From Actinocrinis sp046724665 (GTDB lineage: Bacteria > Actinomycetota > Actinomycetes > Streptomycetales > Catenulisporaceae): DNA of 38,616 nucleotides. A model generated the notes under the pieces. It searched no databases. It was not told the DNA's origin and was given only the letters and a program-made list of their open reading frames with translations. Positions 33,085 through 38,616 of this stretch are shown here, piece after piece. The DNA lies in assembly GCA_046724665.1 (NCBI GenBank), contig JBKOWZ010000212.1:1-38616 (forward strand). The letters are read 5' to 3'. The first letter of the stretch is position 1. Each line of letters begins with the position of its first letter. The translations under genes and the position numbers were made by a program.

Positions 33085-34551
33085 TCACGACACGTTCCAC
33101 ATCTGGCTGGAGACGTTGGCGCCGGTCAGCTGATCGACGGCGGCCCCCGCGCTGGTCGAGGACGAGGCGACGCCGATCTCCAGGCCGTTGCCGACGCCGA
33201 CGAGCATGAACTTCGAGCCGGTGAGGCTGCCGGTCAGATCGACGGCCCACTGCTGGTTGACGCCGCCGTTGCAGGTCCACTGCTGGAGCTGCACGCCCGA
33301 GGAGGACGATCCGCTCGGCACGTCGAGGCACAGGCCGCTGTTCACGCTGGTGAGCGTATAGATGTTGTCTGCGACGCGGTTGAGCGTCCAGCGTTGGTTG
33401 GCGCCGCCGTTGGAGATCCACTGGATGATCTTCGCGCCGGTCGCCGTGGAGGCGCCGTTCACGTCCATCAGCAGCGAGCTGTTGGCGTTCGCCAGCGTGT
33501 GGACTCCGTTGGCGGGTACGCCGGAGTCCGGCGTCCAGGTGCCGGCGGAGGTGTCCAGCGTCCAGTTCGGGTACTGGCCGAGGTTCATCATCGTGCCGCG
33601 GATGGTCAACGGCAGCCAGATCAGCGGCGAGGTGCCGAGGTTGCCCGTGGTCCAGCGGTCGCCGGCGTAGATGTAGCTGGTGCCGGACGAGCCCTGGACG
33701 GTGATGATGTTCGCCGTCTGACTCGCGTACGTGTTGGTGCCCGGCGCGGCCAGGGTGCGGAACGCGGACCAGGGTCCGCTGAGCGAGGTGGCCGTGGCGT
33801 ACACGTTGTCGTTCGGGCTCCAGCCGGTCAGGTGCGAGCCGAGCAGGTAGTAGGTGCCGCCGATCTTGACCATGGCCGGGGACTCGTAGTCCCCGAGCAG
33901 CGCGACGGCGCCGGTCACCGACAGGTAGTCCGAGGAGAGCCGGTCGATGCGCAGGCCGTTGGCCCGGTCCTCGCTGAGCAGGTACGCCGTGCCGTCGGTG
34001 TCCTGGAACAGGCCCAGGTCCCGGCTCTGGAAGCCCAGCGGCTGGAAGCTGCCGCGGTACGAGTAGGGCCCGCAGGGGCTGCTGCTGGTCGCCACGCCGA
34101 CCCTGGCCTCGGAGTACGAGGTGTTGTCGATGTGCAGATACATGACGTACGTGCTGGTGGATGCGTTGTAGATGACCTTGGGCCGCTCCACGATCCGGTT
34201 CGGGCCGAGGTCGCCGGAGGACTGCTTGGCCAGCGCGACGCCGTGGTAGGTCCAGCTGAGCAGGTCGGTCGAGCTGTAGCAGGGGATGTCCTGGAACGCG
34301 GTGTTGGACGAGCTCTCGCCGGTCTTGTCCTCGCCGAAGCCGTACCACGTGCTGCCGGACTTGACGATGCCGAGGCCGTGCAGTTGCAGGACGTTGCCGT
34401 TCTGGTCGGTCCTGGCGGCGCCCAGGTTGAACGAGACGGTCGCCGCGTGGGCCGGCGCCGTGGGCAGCAGCAGCGTCGCGAGGAGCGCGAGCGCGGACAG
34501 CGCCGCCTGCCGGACGGGATGGCTGCGCGGTGAGCGCAGTCGGGTGAACAT
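33085..34551 (-). CDS. Secreted GH43-type exo-beta-1,3-galactanase-like enzyme with ricin domain
   Basis: A 488-residue exported glycosidase. A signal peptide ends near AHAA (about residue 37), a five-bladed propeller GH43-like domain spans about 38-345, and a ricin-type carbohydrate-binding domain (CBM13) with QRW, QQW and QMW motifs spans about 355-488. LHGLGIVKSGSTWYGFGED resembles GH43 subfamily 24 galactan 1,3-beta-galactosidases. In that group the catalytic acid is Glu and the base is Gln. Here Glu223 (DYESP) and Gln278 (ASQTAN) are 55 residues apart, the same spacing as Glu208 and Gln263 of Pc1,3Gal43A. It would trim beta-1,3-galactan backbones of arabinogalactan. ATG 34551 has GGAGG six bases upstream; the longer frame to 34716 runs through the promoter. 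Confidence 0.8.
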   Translation of the reverse strand: MFTRLRSPRSHPVRQAALSALALLATLLLPTAPAHAATVSFNLGAARTDQNGNVLQLHGLGIVKSGSTWYGFGEDKTGESSSNTAFQDIPCYSSTDLLSWTYHGVALAKQSSGDLGPNRIVERPKVIYNASTSTYVMYLHIDNTSYSEARVGVATSSSPCGPYSYRGSFQPLGFQSRDLGLFQDTDGTAYLLSEDRANGLRIDRLSSDYLSVTGAVALLGDYESPAMVKIGGTYYLLGSHLTGWSPNDNVYATATSLSGPWSAFRTLAAPGTNTYASQTANIITVQGSSGTSYIYAGDRWTTGNLGTSPLIWLPLTIRGTMMNLGQYPNWTLDTSAGTWTPDSGVPANGVHTLANANSSLLMDVNGASTATGAKIIQWISNGGANQRWTLNRVADNIYTLTSVNSGLCLDVPSGSSSSGVQLQQWTCNGGVNQQWAVDLTGSLTGSKFMLVGVGNGLEIGVASSSTSAGAAVDQLTGANVSSQMWNVS

Positions 34552-34632
34552 CATCGACCTCCATTGGTCGACTCGGGATGAGAGGAACGCGCTAGGCAAG
34601 ACAGGTCGCGACGATGGGTACTCCCTCTGTTG

Positions 34633-34665
34633 GATATAGGTAACTCTTGAGTGATTAGCCGTCAA
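34633..34665 (-). promoter_or_regulatory. Candidate promoter region of the GH43-type gene
   Basis: On the minus strand TTGACG (34665-34660) is a good -35. The nearest AT-rich -10, TATATC (34638-34633), is 21 bp away, longer than ideal. Between them lies the near-palindrome ACTCTTGAGT (34643-34652), and TAGCC/GGCTA (34656-34660, 34666-34670) flanks the -35. The arrangement suggests regulator binding, but the promoter itself is weakly supported. Confidence 0.3.
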
Positions 34666-34760
34666 GGCTAGTGGGAATGCATTTTCTTCTGTTTGATAGC
34701 GATGTAACTTTCGCACTCGAACCCGACGCGCGCGACGCCGCGCCGTACTAGCGTCGGAGC

Positions 34761-35366
34761 ATGTTGATTGAACATCGCGGCCGCGTGCCGGTGATCCGTG
34801 CGTCGGCGTACGTCGCCCCGACCGCAGTCCTCAGCGGCGCCGTGACCCTGGGCGAGCGGGCTTGCGTCCTGCACGGAGCCGTGATCAGCGCCGAGGACGG
34901 CGAGGTGCGGATCGGCGCTGACACGGTGGTGATGGAGAACGCGCTGGTACGCGGGCGGGCCGGACATCCGGCGGTCATCGGCGACGCGGTGCTGATCGGG
35001 CCGCACGCGCACGTCAACGGCGCCGTGATCGAGGACGAAGTATTCGTGGCGACCGGTGCCGCGCTCTTCCCCGGTGCGGTGGCGGGTACGCGCTCTGAGT
35101 TGCGCGTCAACAGTGTGCTGCACGTGAACTCCCGCCTGGCACCGGACACCGTCGTCCCGATCGGCTGGATCGCCGCCGGGAATCCGGCGCAGCTGTTCTC
35201 GCCGGACCGGCACGACGAGCTGTGGGAGGTGCAGCGGGACCTGGACTTCCCGCAGACCGTCTACGGCGTGCCGCGCGGAACGCCGATGCGCGCGATCATG
35301 GCGCGGCAGTCCGAGTTCTACCGGAGCCACCAGGACGACCGGGTCACGCCGACTCGCGCAGGATGA
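34761..35366 (+). CDS. Left-handed beta-helix protein, gamma-carbonic-anhydrase-like
   Basis: A 201-residue cytoplasmic protein with hexapeptide repeats (about residues 12-135), related to the gamma-carbonic anhydrase/PaaY/YrdA group. In true gamma-carbonic anhydrases the Zn ligands lie in an IGHxxxxHG motif. Here the equivalent stretch is IGPHAHVNG (79-87), with Pro and Asn at the ligand positions, so ordinary carbonic anhydrase activity is doubtful. The C-terminal ~60 residues are helical. GGAG is only two bases before ATG 34761, too close to be effective. TAGCGT at 34749-34754 would place the transcription start on the ATG, suggesting a leaderless message. Its 3' end overlaps the convergent LacI gene by 23 bp. 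Confidence 0.75.
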   Translation: MLIEHRGRVPVIRASAYVAPTAVLSGAVTLGERACVLHGAVISAEDGEVRIGADTVVMENALVRGRAGHPAVIGDAVLIGPHAHVNGAVIEDEVFVATGAALFPGAVAGTRSELRVNSVLHVNSRLAPDTVVPIGWIAAGNPAQLFSPDRHDELWEVQRDLDFPQTVYGVPRGTPMRAIMARQSEFYRSHQDDRVTPTRAG

Positions 35367-36366
35367 GCCGACAGGGAACGGTGACCGAGCCGGGCTCGGG
35401 CGCGGCGGCGTCGATCGCGGCGAGCAGGCGCAGCGCGGCGATCCGGCCGATCTCGCTGAGGTTCATGTCGATGGTGGTCAGCGGCGGACGCGCGGCCAGG
35501 GCCATGGTGTCCCAGTTGTCGTAGCCGACGATCGCCACGTCGTCCGGCACGCGCGCGCCGCGCTCCCGCAGCGTGTCGGCGACGCCGCGGGCGATCTGGT
35601 CGTTGCCGCAGAAGAACGCGTCGGTGTCCGGCGCGGTGCGCAGCACCGCGTCCGCGGCGCGCCGGCCCCACGCCTCGCTCCAGTCGCCGAAGTGCACCCG
35701 GCCGCCGACTGGAGCGAGGCCCGCCGCGCCGAGCAACTCCAGCGTGCGGCCGGCGCGGTCGCGCGCGGCGGCGTGGTGCGCGGGCCCGGTGACATGGGCG
35801 ATCCGGGTGCGTCCGAGGCCGAGCAGGTGCTCGACCGCAAGCGTCGCCCCGCCCTCGTCGTCCGAGACCACTGACATGTCCCGCGGATCGGTGGAGGCCG
35901 AGAACGCGTAGACGGTCGGTATCGGGCCGACCCCGGACAGCGCGGGGCGCGGGTCGGTGCGCCGCCCGGTCACGATGATCCCGTCCACCCTGCGATCGAT
36001 GAGGGTGCTGAGATAGTGCTGCTCGCGGATGGCGTCGCCGCGGGTGTCGCAGAGCAGGACGCTGATCTTCCCGGCGCCGAGCGCGTCCTCCGCGCCGAGC
36101 AGCACCGGGATGCTGAACCTGCCGATGCCGTCGGTGGTCATCAGCCCGACCGTCCAACTGCGTCCCGAGTGCAGGCTCTGCGCGTGCCGGTTCGGGCTGA
36201 ACCCGAGCGCGCCGGCCGCCTCGAGCACCCGCTCGCGCGTCTCGGGACGCATCCGGCCGGTGCCGCTGAGCGCCTTCGACGCGGTGCCGACGCTGACGCC
36301 GGCGCGGGAGGCGACGTCGGTGAGCCGCGCCCTGGCGGCCGTGGAGCCGCTGGTTGAGTTCGACAC
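35344..36366 (-). CDS. LacI-family repressor divergent from GH127 gene
   Basis: A 340-residue regulator with helix-turn-helix LTDVASRAGVSVGTASKALS (about 15-34), hinge region SPNRHAQSLHSGRS, and an effector domain with GRTRIAHVTGPAHH and VAIVGYDNWD. The last motif is the GxD contact of the family, with Asn in place of the second Asp. Translation starts at GTG 36366, with only a weak G-rich ribosome site. The 131-bp divergent gap carries an AAACGTTT core positioned over the GH127 transcription start, so this protein probably represses the GH127 operon. TTGCGCAA at 36384-36391 may be a second site for autoregulation. Confidence 0.9.
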   Translation of the reverse strand: MSNSTSGSTAARARLTDVASRAGVSVGTASKALSGTGRMRPETRERVLEAAGALGFSPNRHAQSLHSGRSWTVGLMTTDGIGRFSIPVLLGAEDALGAGKISVLLCDTRGDAIREQHYLSTLIDRRVDGIIVTGRRTDPRPALSGVGPIPTVYAFSASTDPRDMSVVSDDEGGATLAVEHLLGLGRTRIAHVTGPAHHAAARDRAGRTLELLGAAGLAPVGGRVHFGDWSEAWGRRAADAVLRTAPDTDAFFCGNDQIARGVADTLRERGARVPDDVAIVGYDNWDTMALAARPPLTTIDMNLSEIGRIAALRLLAAIDAAAPEPGSVTVPCRLILRESA

Positions 36367-36425
36367 CTGTCGCCCCGTCCCGGTTGCGCAAAAACTGGGA
36401 AAAATATAACAGATGCCGGGATGTC

Positions 36426-36476
36426 TTGACGAAGCCGCTTTGGCAGCTAGGGTTCACGGCTAGAAAAACGTTTGCT
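36426..36476 (+). promoter_or_regulatory. GH127 operon promoter with LacI-type operator
   Basis: TTGACG (36426-36431), 16 bp, TAGGGT (36448-36453) is a good actinobacterial -35/-10 pair, placing the start near 36460. A palindromic core AAACGTTT with flanking bases (36463-36476) lies just downstream, where a LacI-family repressor would block initiation. The central ACGT and flanking A/T runs are typical of this family's operators. Confidence 0.6.
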
Positions 36477-36497
36477 CAACTGGCCCTGGGGAGAACC

Positions 36498-38477
36498 ATG
36501 TCCGCCGCCGACACGCCTGCGCGTACCGGCCCCGTCCGCCTCGGGCCGCACGCCCGCACCGCCCTGCGTCCGAGCGCGGCCCCCGTCGTCAGCGGCGGTT
36601 TCTGGAAGGCCCGGCAGGAGGTGGTCGGCCGGGTGGGCATACCGCAGGGCCCGCTGCTGCTGGAGTCCGCCGGGAACCTGCACGACCTGCGCATCGCCGC
36701 GGGCGCCGCCGGCGAACACCGCGGCGCCTTTCCGTTCACCGACTCCGACGTCTACAAGTGGCTGGAGGCCGCCTCCTGGCAGTTGACCCGGCTGCACCCG
36801 GACGGCCCGCAAGCGCGCCGGCTCGCCGACGACGTGGAGCGGCTGATCGGGCTGGTCGCCGACGCCCAGGCGGCGGACGGCTATCTCAACAGCTGGTTCC
36901 AGGCGGGCCGGGGCGGCGACCGCGGCCGCTTCTCGCAGCTGCGCTGGGGCCACGAGCTCTACTGCGCCGGGCACCTGATCCAGGCCGCGGTCGCGTACCG
37001 CCGCGCCACCGGCCGCGAGCGGCTGCTGACCGTGGCGCGGCGCTTCGCGGACCACATCGACGCGCTGTTCGGCCCGCCGGGCAGCGGAAAGCCGATCGAC
37101 GGCGTCGATGGGCATCCGGAGGTTGAGACCGCGCTGGTCGAGCTGTACCGGGAGACCGGTGAGGAGCGCTACCTGAAGCTGGCCGGCTACTTCGTGGACA
37201 GCTACGGACGCGGACTGCTCGGCGGCGAGACGTACTGCCAGGACCGGGTGCCGGTGCGCGAGGCGCAGACCGTCGAAGGCCACGCCGTACGCCAGCTCTA
37301 CCTGCTCGCCGGCGTCGCCGACCTGGCCGCCGAGACCGGCGACGCGGAACTGCGCGCGGCGGGGGAGCGGCTGTGGTCCGCGATGGCCGCCACCAAGACC
37401 CACCTGACCGGCGGCGTCGGTGCGCACCACGACAGGGAGGACTTCGGCGACCCGTACGAGCTGCCGACGGAGCGCGCCTACGACGAGACCTGCGCCGCGG
37501 TCGCCTCCATCCACTTCAGTTGGCGGATGGCCCTGCTGACCGGCGAAGCGCGTTACAGCGACCTGATCGAGCGGACGCTGTACAACGGCTTCCTCTCGGG
37601 CGTCTCCCTGGACGGCGATACCTGGCTGTACATCAACCCGCTCCAGGTGCGCGACGGTCACACCGACCAGGGCGGCGACAAATCCGCCCGGCGTACCCGC
37701 TGGTTCCGCTGCGCCTGCTGCCCGCCCAACGTGATGCGGCTGCTGGCCAGTTTCGAGCACTACATCGCCTCGACCGACGGCCGCGGCATCCAGCTGCATC
37801 AGTACGCCGACGGCACGTTTCGCGGACAGGTCGCTGACACGCCGTTGGTTGTTAGCGCTCACACCGAATATCCGTGGCAGGGCCGCATCGTCGTCACTGT
37901 CGATGAAACACCGACTCAGCAGCCTTGGACGCTCTCGCTGCGCATCCCGCAGTGGTGCACCGGCTTCACCGTGGAGGCTGGCGGCCGCACCGAGGACGAG
38001 AACAGCGCGCCGACCGACAACGGCTGGTTGCGCCTGACCCGGGCCTGGACGCCGGGCGAGCGCGTCGTGCTCGAGCTCGACATGGAGCCTCGGCTGACGC
38101 GGGCCGATCCGCGCGTAGACGCGGTGCGCGGCTGCGTCGCGATCGAGCGTGGCCCGCTCGTGTACTGCCTCGAGCAGGTGGACCACCCCGGCGGCGGGCT
38201 CGACGACATCGTGCTCGACACGGCGCGTCCGCTGACCGTCAAGCACCGCCCCGATCTGCTCGGCGGCGTGACGACAGTGCTCGCGGGCGGCTATCGGCGG
38301 TCGATCCCGGACCACGGCTGGTGGCCGTACGCCGCAGTCTCGGACGTGGCAGACCCGGACGCCGCTCACACCGCCGACGCGACCGGCGACCAGCCGATCG
38401 AACTGACCGCGATCCCTTACTACACCTGGGCCAACCGCCGGGACGGCGGCATGCGCGTCTGGCTGCCGACCACGTAG
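36498..38477 (+). CDS. GH127 beta-L-arabinofuranosidase
   Basis: A 659-residue intracellular (alpha/alpha)6-barrel enzyme that should release beta-L-arabinofuranose, for example from arabinosides of hydroxyproline-rich glycoproteins. The Zn-Cys3Glu catalytic site of the Bifidobacterium enzyme HypBA1 is fully represented: Glu314 (acid/base, in DREDFGD), Glu330 and Cys332 (DETC), and Cys407-Cys408 (CACCPPN), where Cys407 is the expected nucleophile. The spacing closely follows Glu322, Glu338, Cys340, Cys417 and Cys418 of HypBA1. ATG 36498 has GGGGAGA three bases upstream; the frame from 36354 is a non-coding extension. There is no signal peptide, so the substrate must be imported or the protein acts inside. 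The next gene begins 43 bp downstream, probably in the same operon. Confidence 0.92.
   Translation: MSAADTPARTGPVRLGPHARTALRPSAAPVVSGGFWKARQEVVGRVGIPQGPLLLESAGNLHDLRIAAGAAGEHRGAFPFTDSDVYKWLEAASWQLTRLHPDGPQARRLADDVERLIGLVADAQAADGYLNSWFQAGRGGDRGRFSQLRWGHELYCAGHLIQAAVAYRRATGRERLLTVARRFADHIDALFGPPGSGKPIDGVDGHPEVETALVELYRETGEERYLKLAGYFVDSYGRGLLGGETYCQDRVPVREAQTVEGHAVRQLYLLAGVADLAAETGDAELRAAGERLWSAMAATKTHLTGGVGAHHDREDFGDPYELPTERAYDETCAAVASIHFSWRMALLTGEARYSDLIERTLYNGFLSGVSLDGDTWLYINPLQVRDGHTDQGGDKSARRTRWFRCACCPPNVMRLLASFEHYIASTDGRGIQLHQYADGTFRGQVADTPLVVSAHTEYPWQGRIVVTVDETPTQQPWTLSLRIPQWCTGFTVEAGGRTEDENSAPTDNGWLRLTRAWTPGERVVLELDMEPRLTRADPRVDAVRGCVAIERGPLVYCLEQVDHPGGGLDDIVLDTARPLTVKHRPDLLGGVTTVLAGGYRRSIPDHGWWPYAAVSDVADPDAAHTADATGDQPIELTAIPYYTWANRRDGGMRVWLPTT
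37851..37862. promoter_or_regulatory. LacI-operator-like site inside the GH127 gene
   Basis: GTTAGCGCTCAC matches its reverse complement at 10 of 12 positions and differs by one base from the site at 15780 upstream of the arabinofuranosidase gene. It sits in a small patch of unusual codon use within the GH127 coding region. It may be a chance match or an auxiliary operator. Confidence 0.25.
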
Positions 38478-38520
38478 CACCACCAGCGCACGACCTACCT
38501 CACCCACGTCAGGAGAAGCA

Positions 38521-38616
38521 ATGGCGCACCGCCTGATGATCCGCACCGACTCCCGGCCCCCGGGCCGCGCCGCCGCCGCGCTCACCGCCGTCGCGCTGGT
38601 CGCCACGGCGGCGGCG
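38521..38616 (+). CDS. Start of an exported protein, truncated by window end
   Basis: Only the first 32 codons are present. ATG 38521 follows AGGAGA at a normal distance and lies 43 bp after the GH127 stop. The visible N terminus has basic residues (RTDSRPPGR) followed by an Ala/Leu/Val-rich stretch, the beginning of a signal peptide. A secreted glycosidase would suit the context, but nothing in the visible part shows the function. Confidence 0.65.
   Translation, partial: MAHRLMIRTDSRPPGRAAAALTAVALVATAAA

Noticed and set aside
32797..33133. Small overlapping frames in the gap after the protease operon
   Set aside because: Translations are Arg/Pro/Gly-rich and match nothing recognisable, and there is no ribosome site.
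34552..34716. 55-codon extension of the GH43-type protein
   Set aside because: It would put the signal peptide inside the protein. GGAGG before 34551 and the AT-rich promoter region argue against it.

Overview
The window comes from a very high-GC actinomycete. Codon third positions are almost all G or C, GTG starts are common, lipoproteins are frequent, and the two sugar ABC transporters have no ATPase gene of their own, as is usual where one shared MsiK-type ATPase serves many importers. The abundance of secreted plant-polymer enzymes fits a soil or litter actinomycete (Streptomyces or Catenulisporales-like). That placement is inference. No rRNA, tRNA, CRISPR array, transposase or integrase was seen.

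Bases 1-11,830 carry a secreted formylglycine sulfatase, a leftward sugar importer (binding protein and two permeases), a leftward glycogen-debranching-type enzyme, and a divergent rightward operon of a LacI repressor, binding protein and two permeases. Twin palindromes lie between the divergent promoters, and a strong shared terminator closes the right-hand operon.

Bases 11,837-17,113 hold a very large secreted GH54 alpha-L-arabinofuranosidase and a divergent LacI regulator. Bases 17,136-18,616 hold a divergent pair, a two-domain NTF2/SnoaL-like protein and a MarR regulator, with twin perfect palindromes between them.

Bases 18,728-29,298 are the least familiar part. A 1949-residue secreted repeat protein overlaps a small lipoprotein gene. 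A leftward pair follows, encoding a lipoprotein with a Thr/Asp stalk and a caspase-family protease. Divergent to that pair is an HTH-STAND ATPase with a TPR-like tail.

Bases 29,326-32,608 are a compact leftward operon. It encodes a stand-alone domain protein, a chagasin-family inhibitor, and a papain-family protease whose C-terminal half is homologous to the stand-alone protein. None of the three has a visible signal peptide. This protease-inhibitor module is the best candidate for an undescribed system.

Bases 33,085-38,616 return to polysaccharide use: a secreted GH43-type exo-beta-1,3-galactanase-like enzyme with a ricin domain, a hexapeptide-repeat protein, a LacI regulator, a GH127 beta-L-arabinofuranosidase, and the start of another exported protein. 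Together with GH54 these enzymes would suit breakdown of arabinogalactan-proteins or arabinosylated plant wall glycoproteins.
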